Assembly (NCBI GenBank): GCA_020137815.1
Contig: CM035355.1
Span: forward strand, 4,140,520 to 4,204,519
Source of the DNA: Hormiphora californensis
Lineage: Eukaryota > Ctenophora > Tentaculata > Cydippida > Pleurobrachiidae
Direction: 5' to 3'
DNA: 64,000 nucleotides
Shown: positions 44,213 through 56,864 of the stretch, piece after piece
Layout: the number at the start of each line of letters is the position of its first letter
Position numbering within the stretch: the stretch's first letter is position 1
Position numbers and translations under genes: made by a program
Notes under the pieces: generated by a model
The model's database searches: none
Told to the model about the DNA's origin: nothing
What the model saw: only the letters and a program-made list of their open reading frames with translations

Positions 44213-45277
44213 CAGCAGCGGCCCGTACAGACATTCTAATTATCAACCTCCTACCTCCTGTCTCAAATTACACATTACCTACAAAATTTGTTTCCTTAAA
44301 GGAGAGGAAGTTGCCTGTTGCTCATTCTATAATTTTAAAAGAGAACTCTCCAGCCAGGACTTAAAATCTCATTCAAAACACCAATTTTTGACGAAAATTG
44401 GCTATTTTCTTTGAATAATGAATTCTCTTTTCCTCTTCATGATCCGAAGTAAAAGTGCGTCCACGTCCGCATCGTTTGCATGGCTTTAAGGGAAAAAATT
44501 GAAGAACAACGTCGCGTGGCCTGAAAAAAAACTCGATCAGCTCATTCGTTTTTTTAACCATTTATTCTTGTAATTTCTATACCGCGGCGCGCGCACTTAA
44601 AACGGAACGCGCGAAAAATGAATTCTTATCGCTGCATTTGTGTTCAAAAATATTTTCAAGAACTTAAAAACAAAACTGTTCTTGATTTAAAAAACGTTTT
44701 TGGTGTTATTTTTCCCTCCCTTTTGGAGCTCAAGGAGGGTTTGTGACCTCCTAGAACTCATTCCTTCACTAAAAGTTCCTTTCGTCAAACAAAGAAATAT
44801 GAGTCACACTTGCACTTTTATCGGAAAGTATTTTTGACCCCCTGAGAGTTAAGTTTTTGCACACTGAGGCTACCACTGAGTCCAGGACAGACAACTGTTT
44901 CAGAAATATCAAAAGTATCTCTCTCAGCTTTAAACTGACACACAAACTGTACAAACTGTATTCCCTCTTTTCGGATTATATACTGGCAGCGGACAGCATC
45001 GATACTTCATACTTGCTATGAGCTATCCCGTCTTGAAATTCCGCCTTCTCAGATCACGTATCACGTATCCCTAGGTAGTATGAGATAAGAAGATGATTAG
45101 TAGATAAGGCATCTCATGGCTTCTTTTCCTCTCGCGTGATCCAGTGTTATACAGTCTCGCTTCTTTTTATCACTCAGTAATCATCAACTAATATTATTAT
45201 CATTAACTAACTAATTATCATTAATTATACCATTAATTAAACCATCTTTAACTAACTATTGATTTTGCAGCGTAGTG
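44213..45277. promoter_or_regulatory. Divergent promoter region between NEK9 and UBE2O
   Basis: About 1.07 kb separates the NEK9 ATG (minus strand) from the UBE2O ATG (plus strand). A splice acceptor (gattttgcag, 45261-45270) lies 7 bases before the UBE2O start codon, so UBE2O has a non-coding 5' exon further upstream within this region. No convincing ORF is present. Shared control of the two genes is an inference from the head-to-head layout. Confidence 0.55.
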
Positions 45278-48200
45278 ATGACTGAATTAGTTTCTGAAAC
45301 TGATAACACCTTCTATCTCACTGATGTTGTGACCACCAAGGATGGCAAAACAGGTACTTTCATTCGTTAGAGAGAGAAATAGAGAGAGAAATAGAGAGAG
45401 AAATAGAGAGAGAAATAGAGAGAGAAATAGAGAGAAATAGATGTTTTTTCCTCTTTTACTCCCTCTATGTCTTACCCCTTCCCCTCTCCCCCCTCCCCCC
45501 CCCCCCTCAGGTGTGATTATTGAGATGCCTGATTCTGACTCTGAAGAGGAGGAAGATGATGATGAGAAATCTACCGATAGTCCCCCGACTGGATCTGCCT
45601 GGGTCTCTTGGTATCCTGATGGTAAGTAAAACTTGTGTCTTCTGACAAACTGTAACTGTCATGTTGGTATCATCAGGGTGTCTCCGGGCCAAAGTTGTTA
45701 ACAGTTAGTGTTGTTAAAATCTCAGTTTATATTTGTATTTTCTCAGGTGAGGAAGCAATGATATCCCAGACCGATCTTGACCTGAAGAGTAGGGTCATGG
45801 AGCCGGGAATGGGGGTCCACAGAACCGGGGATCTGCGAAATGGGGCACTTCTTGATATCAGTGCAAACTGTACTGTCAGATTGGTCGGTACCAACACCGT
45901 CCTCTCTAATGTTCCTGGTTCTATTCTAACTAATTGGAATGTAAGTTTGGTCGGGAGGGGTGCAGCAGCTCTTAAAAAATGATACATTTATCAGATCACC
46001 CCTCCCCCCCCCCCCACTCAGTTCCATAGACATTAGCTAGCTAACATTTGAGATTATAGTTATTTGTTTTTGACACTAACTCCATTCTTCTCTCAGCTAC
46101 ACTACAATGAGCCCAATGTGGTCCTGGGAAATTGGCTGGGATACATCCTTCAGCTGCAACAATCCCTGGTCGTGGGCCTCAAGAATGGGGCTACGTTGAG
46201 GATGAACTTTGAAACTGCCCGACATATGGAGGATAGCAAGTTCTCGGAACTCAGCCCATACTTTAGTGGGACCTGGTAAGTGGTCAGCAAGTTAGTTGGG
46301 TTCGTCATAACCCATCTTTTTCCCACTCTTCCGCTCACTCTTTCTCCAAATCTTTCTTTCTCTCACTCTTTCTGCCACTCTGACGCTTTCCTTCTCTCAC
46401 TCTTTCTCTCACTCGAAAATGAGCAGTTATTGGGGTTATTATTCAACTCACATTTTCTAGGTACGTTGGTCAGCGGTTAGAGGGGAGAGCCCAGTGGTTT
46501 AAAAGAGCAACCCTGATATCTGGAACCATGCCAGTTTTCAAGAGCATGAAACAGAAGGTCAAGGGAGTCGTGCTTGAGGTGAATTTAGTACAGCTGATAA
46601 TGTGCTTTGTACTGTTCAGAGTGTTTGGTTATTGTCTGTTTGTTAGTTTGTGAGTGACTGAGTACTGCTATTTAGTTGTTTCACTAATTCAGGCGACCCT
46701 GACGGGTATTGAGGTTGAGTGGATTCTGTGTGGACTAATGACTAAAGATCGCAAGGAGAAAGAGGAAGGTCCGCCTGCACTGATCAAAGGAGAAAACCTC
46801 AAAAAGTAAGGGAACTGTTGCCATGTTCCTTTCTCTCTCTTTCTCTTTACCTCTTTTATCAGATTTTTATCTGATTCTGATTTCTTAGGAAATGCACTCA
46901 CAAATTGGAAACAGCTACTACCAAAGAATTTACATTCAACATCTGAATTATTCCCATCTCTACATTATCCAATATATTGCTATTAATTGATAATTAATTA
47001 ATTAGCTTTTACCAACGAATTATCTCCCTAGGATCCGTGTTTTTGATAGGCATCAGGAGAGATTCCTTAGTATTGGACTCCCTGCCCTACTCTCTGTCCC
47101 ACCCGGCTACACCTACGAGGTATGAATTAGGGCCCAATATTATATTATGAGGGCATTAGAGATATATGTACTATTCCTCCGAACGGCTTTTTGCTTCGTT
47201 CTGAGGAACAGAAAGTTGGGTGGGTTCTAAGGAACCTTTTGTAATATGATTGATCTTCCTTCGTGCGATATCTCAAGATATATCTCTCTTTCTCTTTTCG
47301 TGTGTTCCCCGGAATTGTGCGTTGAGTAGAAAGACACATCGGAGGGCGGAGTTGAACCTATGAAATCATATAATTCGTCATAACAAAATCGCTAAAATAT
47401 AATCAAAGTAGAGACAACACCCCTAAATTCATATTATAGGGGCTGGTAGCGACTCTAGAGAAGAGTGGCGGTGTAATGCCCGAGATTGAGACCCCTGCCT
47501 GGCCAGAGGTTGCTAGCCACACTTGTCCACGATCTAACCCAGGTAACTTATTGTTAGCTCGCTAAGGAACAGTTTACAGGTAATCAACATGATACAAGAA
47601 AAGTATTGTTCTGCTATCAATCCTGTTTGCTATCAATCTTTGTTGATCAGATAAATGAAAGCTAATGAATTAATTATATTTTGTTGCAGTTACACCTGGA
47701 AGCCAAGACGAGGAAGCAGACAAACCAACAGACGAATTATCAGACGAAATGGAAAATGATGAACCAATTACCGATAACCAAGATACAGATAACCAAGATA
47801 CAGATAAGCCAGATACAGATAAACAGACAGTAAAGGAAAGTAATGACAACAGTGAAACAGAACTCAGTAACCATGGTAACGATGGTAACGATGGTACTGA
47901 GAGTCAGCCAGATGAAATGAACCGCCAGGATGAATCGAGTGAAAACCAACAGGATGCAACCGATGGAACAGAGGCAACAGAAAACACAGAAGGAACAGAA
48001 AACACAGAAGGAACAGAGGCAACAGATGGAACAGAAGGGGAACAGGAACAGTCGCCTTTAGACATTCCACCTGCTGGAGATGGGGTGGAGTGGTCTGTTG
48101 TTGAGATAATAGAGGAGGGGTATGTTGCAGAACAGTCAGCCGTCACTAGCGATAAAAGTAATATTTGGGGGGTGTTGGTTATTTTTTATATATAATACTT

Positions 48201-49188
48201 GCTAGTCATGCTTCTTATACCGGAGTGCGAAGGTACTACTACATATTATACAGTTATCTTTCTCTGCCTTGCTCGAACTTGCCTTGCTCAACCCTCCATT
48301 ACAAATTTAACTTTCTTTCCAACATAACATCCCTTTCTCTACTGCCCCTATATCACACAACCCCTCCTAGTTCACTCTAGATTACTAATAAAGTCCTTTC
48401 TCTGCTGCCCCTAACCCTATACCCTCCTCCCTCCCCCAGCTGACTCTGATACTGATAGCGGAGAGGACAGCAGTGGAGATGAGAGTGATAGTGGGCTGGA
48501 TGATAGCATTGAGAAGAGTAACTCAGGTAACACACCTCACTCTTTCCAACAGCCCTTTCTCTCCTCGATCCTCTCTTACACCTCCCCACACCCCAGGTAA
48601 CTCTCCAGCAGCCGCTGGTGGTGAGACAGCATCCTCAGTTCCTGTTTGGTATGGGAGAAGGAGAAAGAGTAAAAAGGGTGCTTCTAATGCTAGCGGGTAG
48701 GTGTCGTTGACATACCAAGTTTCAAACTCCCCGACTCCTTCCTGGCCCTCTCGATCATAACTTCACTCATGTAACTTCCTGGCCCCTGCCCAAAATCTGG
48801 GAAAATCTTCTAAATCCCTGCATTTTCAGTTGGTGTTCCAAGATAACTCCGAAGGGTCCGATTGAGATTGGTGGACAGTACCTGGTGGAGGTGGTCAGTG
48901 CAGACTACACCGGCAGGGTAAGAGTTGGGAGAAGTTGGGTACAGAGTGCCCACCGCCCAGTTGGAGTAGTGGTACGATTGAAGTTGGGTACAGGGTGAGA
49001 GATTGGGAGGGGAGGGACGGAGGGTTTCCAGTTGTAGGTAGCAAATTGGGGCTATGATATATCTGTAAACTTATCATTGAGTGTTTATGTGGCCGAGTCT
49101 TGGAGCGTCTTTTTCCACACCTGAAATTTGTCTACTGCTGTTTTTCTTGCTTACACATTAACCGATACAGGAGAGAGACAAAGAAAGG

Positions 49189-49266
<78 letters not shown>

Positions 49267-52200
49267 CAGTGAAATGTGAGATAGATGGGAAGGAAGGAAG
49301 GTGAGCTGATTATGTAAGCCCGATTTCACGCTCGTTATCACCGCCGCTGCTAATTGTAATGACGAATGAGTAACAGTGCAACAAGACGTGATCACACACA
49401 CAGTGTGTCTCCTTGTTAACTCACTAAACACTTTGTTTGTTTTGTGTCAAACACAGACACTACCCAACTAAAAAGTGTGTTGTGAGTTAACAAGAACTGG
49501 TCTTGGTCGTCAACATTAACTTATAGCAAATTCCGCTAAACATGACTCTCCCAACAGGTTCTCTGCCCACTAAACCCCCCTAAACATGACCCGCTTCCCC
49601 TAATTACCCCCTAATTACCACTAATTACTCTCCAGGTCCTCTGGGAGGATAGTGAGATAGAGAGGGTACCCTGTACTCAACTAAACCAGATAGACCATCT
49701 AGACGACCATGCACACCTACCAGGGTACTTTGTGAACCGGATAGGGGAATCTGATAGGCTGGCAGTTGTTACCAAGTATAGCTCCCACGCTAGGACTTGT
49801 AATGTCTTCTGGATGGATACTGAGATGGTGAGTCAGGGGTAGCAGAGCCGGGGTATTACGTGGTCAATGTAGAGGGTCTGACCGTAGTGAGTTTAGAGTG
49901 TAGAGATCATAGTTTTTAGATTCGTTACTACCGATATAATATGTACTACCAATTCTGGGGTTGAAATATGAGTTACTTTTTAGGGGTGGAAATATTTTGG
50001 GGGGGGGGAGGGGGAGGGGTGGCGGCCACAATAAATAAACCTGTAATAAATTAAATATAAAGTATAGTCAATTAACCTATCTGGTATAACTGCTCATCCA
50101 TGTTGCCTTCCCCTCTCATTCTACCCCGATGCCCTCTGATAGAGATTGTTATTGAACGTACCATGGCGAAGGGTTGGAAATATTGTATTTTATTCTCATT
50201 TATTCTTACTCTCTCTCTCTCTAGGCTGAGAACGATGTGAGCGTCTACTCGCTAGAGTACAATAAAAAGTACGATTTCAACCCGATGGATATTATACTAA
50301 GTTTGGTAGAGTGTTCTCACAGTTCCATTGGGCAGGTCATTACCATCACTAATACTGGCAAGGTGAGACAAGGGTTTTTTCTGCAACTTCTCCGTTGGTA
50401 TCACTGTGACAAGGGGGATTAGAAGGTTATACCCAGCTAGTATGTAGATACTTACCTTGTTCGACCCTCTCTCTCCGTGCTCCGGGGATTAGAACACAAC
50501 AAGTAGCCATGATACATACCACTAGACCTAATTTTATCTTGTTCAGACTATAGCAACAACAATAGTACCGCACGGCCCAAAAAAAACTAAGGGTACGTTG
50601 GCCTTCTTTTCTCCTACAAATTTAATTTCAATCACTCTGATATTTTGTCACAATATTTGTATGGTTACTCATTCGAGGAATCCGGAGTTTCAGCCCTCTG
50701 GATGAAAATTCATTTTTTTCGCCCGCATGAACATTTAATGAACGCCAAAACGGGACCATATTTTGGTACCAGAGTTTTACAAATTTGTTTGGCTATCGAT
50801 TTTCTTTCGAACGCGACCAGTTTGACCTTAATTGGATAACCACAAGAATCACAGTGACCAGTCTAGGTTGGGTGATGTGATCCCCATAAAATTATGACGT
50901 GTTAGCAAGAGAACTTACATTCTAACGGACGCGTATCGGTATACCGTCCTAATTAGCAGATGTGATACGTGATACGCGACCGTTACACCTGCTGATTGGC
51001 ACTTAGTAATGACGCTAGCGGTCCAATAGGGGTCACTTGACCAGACCTAGTGTCGGAAAAGTGGCCACTGTGTCTCTTTTGGTGGTCCAATTGAGCTAAA
51101 ATTAGTCGCGTTTGAAAGGAAATCGTTACCCAAAGGCGACTGTGAAATTCCGGTTTGGAATACCTTATTTGTTTTCAAGTTCATTTAGGATTCATTCCAG
51201 TTGTAAAAAATGAATTTTTAGATAGAGGGCCGAAATTCTAGCTAACATCAATATCGATCAAGTGTTATGGCCATACGAATTTTTAGCGCCTGAATTTACC
51301 AATTTCTCGTCAAAACGGGTTAAAATCGATGTTTGGTAAAAATGACCGTTTTTTAAGGCCAGAGGGGGGGGGGTCGACGGGTTTTTTGGGGTGTTTTTTG
51401 AGGTATACGTTATATGAAAGCGCTGGGCAAGGCGAATCGATTAGAACTGATGCCATCGATGTTGCGCACACCGTTTGGCAAAAATTTGGGGGTTAACATT
51501 TGGCCTATAATGGATGTTAACCCCTATAAATCAGGATTGGTGGGGTCTAGAACATCCATCATTGTACCAAAGGCTTCGTCTTGTCTTGATACAACTTCCT
51601 GAAAAGTTTTATGTCGTTACTCCAACTACTTCTTGATTTTTTGGGGGTTTACAAAATATGCGGAAAAAGCCCTTTTTGCCTCTAATTTTGCTCTTTTTTG
51701 GGACATCCTGCCTAACTTCCTGAGATAACGGCTAGGACTCAGACCTTGCCGTTTGGCATAGTTGTTCTAGAGACCGTGTTCTTCAAATTTGGTGTAGCGA
51801 TTTTTGATTAAGGCCCCCGTTCAAAATTTATAGGGGTTTACATAAAATTTTCATGGACAAAACAAATGTTAACCCCTATAATTTTTGAACGGGGGCCTTA
51901 ATCAAAAATCGCTACACCAAATTTGAAGAACACGGTCTCTAGAACAACTATGCCAAACGGCAAGGTCTGAGTCCTAGCCGTTATCTCAGGAAGTTAGGCA
52001 GGATGTCCCAAAAAAGAGCAAAATTAGAGGCAAAAAGGGCTTTTTCCGCATATTTTGTAAACCCCCAAAAAATCAAGAAGTAGGAGTAACGACATAAAAC
52101 TTTTCAGGAAGTTGTATCAAGACAAGACGAAGCCTTTGGTACAATGATGGATGTTCTAGACCCCACCAATCCTGATTTATAGGGGTTAACATCCATTATA

Positions 52201-55200
52201 GGCCAAATGTTAACCCCCAAATTTTTGCCAAACGGTGTGCGCAACATCGATGGCATCAGTTCTAATCGATTCGCCTTGCCCAGCGCTTTCATATAACGTA
52301 TACCTCAAAAAACACCCCAAAAAACCCGTCGACCCCCCCCCCTCTGGCCTTAAAAAACGGTCATTTTTACCAAACATCGATTTTAACCCGTTTTGACGAG
52401 AAATTGGTAAATTCAGGCGCTAAAAATTCGTATGGCCATAACACTTGATCGATATTGATGTTAGCTAGAATTTCGGCCCTCTATCTAAAAATTCATTTTT
52501 TACAACTGGAATGAATCCTAAATGAACTTGAAAACAAATAAGGTATTCCAAACCGGAATTTCACAGTCGCCTTTGGGTAACGATTTCCTTTCAAACGCGA
52601 CTAATTTTAGCTCAATTGGACCACCAAAAGAGACACAGTGGCCACTTTTCCGACACTAGGTCTGGTCAAGTGACCCCTATTGGACCGCTAGCGTCATTAC
52701 TAAGTGCCAATCAGCAGGTGTAACGGTCGCGTATCACGTATCACATCTGCTAATTAGGACGGTATACCGATACGCGTCCGTTAGAATGTAAGTTCTCTTG
52801 CTAACACGTCATAATTTTATGGGGATCACATCACCCAACCTAGACTGGTCACTGTGATTCTTGTGGTTATCCAATTAAGGTCAAACTGGTCGCGTTCGAA
52901 AGAAAATCGATAGCCAAACAAATTTGTAAAACTCTGGTACCAAAATATGGTCCCGTTTTGGCGTTCATTAAATGTTCATGCGGGCGAAAAAAATGAATTT
53001 TCATCCAGAGGGCTGAAACTCCGGATTCCTCGAATGAGTAACCATACAAATATTGTGACAAAATATCAGAGTGATCGAAATTAAACTTCTGGGAGAAAAG
53101 AAGGCCAACGTACCCTTAGTTTTTTTTGGGCCGCGCGGTAACAAACACCTACTACAGTGCTATTGTAATAGCAGTATGTGTCTGGTACCTATTATTGGTA
53201 CAGACTTTCGAGTAGATGTGTACAGCAGTGTGTTTGTTGTTTTGAGTGTAATCCAATTGTAACGTTACTGTCACACACTGCACACGTAGAGCGACATGTT
53301 GTAGCCGGCAGGTAAAAAGTGAGAGGGGTACCAAAGAGTCTAACGATGAGAGAAAACTGAGTGAGACAGTCGTTTCTGGATAAGGGATCTTGTGTTCTAA
53401 TGAAGATGATCCTGGTTCAATTTGATTAATTCCTTTTTAATGACTAAGGATTATGACCTCAGAAGACTTATTGTAGGGTACACCGGGCCGAGAAAGAGAG
53501 AGAGATAGAGATATTAATGAGAGCTAGATCAAGATCCTAAAAAGTTGAACCCGCTCGGCAGGGGGTTATAGGTAACACGGGAGTTATATACGTACGGCGC
53601 AGAGATCTCCCTATAATGACATTCACTAGTGTCAACACAGCGTCACGCGCGCTCACGAAATGCTTCCACCAGAATAGTGGGGTTATTTTGGGTTGTGTTG
53701 TTTCTCCAGACCCGGGTAAAAATAAATCGGAATTAGGAAATATGCATCTAAATACAGCGATAGCGACAGTACATTATAGACAGAACGGATTTCTATTTAA
53801 GCATAATAACATACATGAATAACTGCAGGTACGGATATTTCTTTCCTCGCTATCACTCTCGTCCCAAACCCCACTAACTCCCACCGTCTCCTAAACCCCC
53901 ACTAACCAGTAACCCCCACCCCTACTCCTCCCAAACCCCAAACTAACTCCCCCCCCCACTAACTCCCACCTCCTCCTCCCAAACCCCAAACTAACTCCCT
54001 AGTTAATGATAAGATGGGCTGACGGTGTCCTAACATCCATCTCCCATGACAACGTCATGCACCTACAAACCTACCCTGACTACGATGACATATCGGATGA
54101 TGAAGATGATGATGATGATAATGCCGTTGCAGAGGACGGGGGCAGTGAAACTAGCTCATGGATGACTGCAGACTCTGATTTCTTCTCGGAACAGTACGTT
54201 CATTTTGTTAAATTCTAAGTTTCCCCCCTTTTTTCAGTTGTTAGTGGCGTGGTCATGTGGTAGTGTCAGTGAGATAGGGCCTGGGTCAGTTTCCCTAGCG
54301 TACGAAGAGGTTTCATGGGATTCAGAGGACGGGGAGTGGATGGAGAATGCGATATTACGGGCAGCAGCAGTAGGAGGGGTTGGAGGGGACGAGACTACAT
54401 GGATGACTACGAGCGAGGAACAGACAACAGATGACAGTGACAATGATATAACTGAACCGTGAGTGTGAGAGATTGCTACTGTGTGAAGTGTGAATGTGAG
54501 AGCTATACTGTGAAGTGTGAGAGCTAAAATGTGAGGTGTGAGGTGTGAGAGCTACACTGTGTGAAGTGTGAGAGAATGCTACTGTGAGGTGTGAGGTGTG
54601 AGAGCTACACTGTAAAGTGTGATTGTGAGCTACACTGCGTGAAGTGTGAAGACTGAAGTGTGTGAGAGAATGCTACAGCTTGCTGTGAGAAACCCGCGTT
54701 TTAAGCACGTGAATGATTGCATGCATAGTGTCGTGTAATGAATGACTGAAGTGTGAATGCTAAAACTGTGACCGTGAATGAGACATGTGTGATTGTGCGT
54801 GACGTGACTATACAAAGCTGACACATGCCATTGACAGAAGCACACTTACAGCTACAATAACACAGCACTTTTACAACCGCCTAGTTGGGGGAGCTACTGG
54901 GTAGAATTAGAGCCGCAATAGCTAGCTGTCTGGCGGCTCCAACTTGATATCTGAGCCCAAATCAAAATCTGGCGTCGCCAGACAGATATCTAGATCTCAT
55001 GTAGAAGGTACATAGTACCCCCATCAAAAGTTTGCATCGTTGATTCTTGATTCTCGCCGCGAATGACCTTATTTAGCGCCGTAAATCGCGACGCGAATCA
55101 AGAATTAGCGGGGCAAACTTTTGATGGGGGTAGTAGAACTCTTGGTATGCTGTCATCTAACCCAACTCTCTCAGTGGTGATGAGGTCCTGGTTGATGCCT

Positions 55201-56776
55201 TGGAAGATCAACCTGAGGATGAATCAGGGGAGAATAATGGAGAGGGAGGGGAGAATGAAGTGGCATCCATGGATCAGGGAACCCAATCAGAGGGATCGGA
55301 GCAGGAAATGTATCCGGTGAGTAGCGATGGTAACTATAGTAACTATGATTACTTTGCATTGGTTGCTATGGTAACCACGATACCAACTGGTTATATGTTA
55401 ACTGGAGTGAGTGAGAACAGTAGGGATCTTTTTGAAATATCGTCTGTACAATTGAAAATAACCTCACTGATACCTCCTCCTCGCAGTATGATACTTTGCT
55501 GAAACGATGCAAAGATCAGGATGACCAGGAAGGATCCAGTACAACAGGTAACCATGGTAACCAGGAAGGATCCAGTACAACAGGTAACCATGGTAACCAG
55601 GAAGGATCCAGTACAACAGGTAACCATGGTAACCAGGAAGGATCCAGTACAACAGGTAACCATGGTAACCATGGTAACCAGGAGGTATCCAGTGTAGCAG
55701 GGGAACAGCAAGATCCTACAACCGGAGAGGGGGAAGGCACCACTACAACTCCTAAAAGAGAGGATCAAGATACCACTACAGCTACCACTGCAGAGAATCA
55801 AGGTACCACAGCTACCACAGTAGTCAAAGAAGACCAACCTCTCCCTGTGGAAGCTGAGGCAGTGCTGACCGCACTTCAACAGGGACATATCGTTGAGTTT
55901 CGAGGTCCCCCTGTTACACCTGAGACGAACCAATCAGATTCAACAACGGTATGTTGTGGTAATTAGTATAGACAAGGGGTTCCTTAGCTGGTAGAATCTT
56001 TTGAAGGACTGCTCGCGACTTTCCTTTCCTTACGCCGCATTTGTTACCTTTTACTAGTGGTATTTTTCTATTACTGATCTTTTTACCCCCCCCCCCTCCC
56101 CCGCTTGTTGAGTAAGGGGTGAGAGAGGCCTTCTCCACCACTCAACAACTCCCCACTGTTTTCAGAGGTCACCAAGGAAGAGATTCCGTAACAGGAGGGG
56201 CAGCAGTGTAGGTTCAGCCAGTGGTCAGAGTCAGCCAGAGTTCTGTGAACCTCAAGAGGTGACAGATACCGTTCTGGAGCACACTAAGATAATCAGGTAA
56301 TATATACCACGTGACTTCATGACGTCACATGTTGTCATGACGACGTGACGTCATGATTCACATGTTGTCATGACGACGTGACGTCATGACGATATGACGT
56401 CACCCTTTTTAGAAGCACATTTATATTGTAGATCTATGAACAAGTTATTCCTACCTTCACCTATTTCTAATTACTCTGAACACTATTATGTCGAAACACA
56501 ATGAACCTTCCTGTTCCCCTATAATCCCTCCTTTCAAACACAGAGGGGCGCGAATTCTTCCTGTTTTTTGGCCCCCCGAAATCAGCCCAATTGTCACTCT
56601 CATCCTGGCCTCTCCCGCTATTGGTCTTGATACACATGCTCTGTGGAGCTGGCACGTGACATGTTGTTTTGTGAGACAATGATATTGTAGCCTTGGGCGC
56701 CCGGATATGCTCGGATGGGAAATGGGTAGAGAAAGAGGGCCAGGAGAGAGAGAGAGAGAGAGAGAGAGGGATAGAG

Positions 56777-56864
<88 letters not shown>

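Noticed and set aside
50645-53061. Pairs of identical 62- and 64-residue frames on opposite strands
   Set aside because: Mirror images within the 50568-53138 palindrome, not independent genes.
54207-54237. 31-bp intron between UBE2O exons using gttaaa and ttttttcag
   Set aside because: Too short for normal splicing; the 54194-54269 intron keeps frame at a plausible length, though the boundary stays uncertain.
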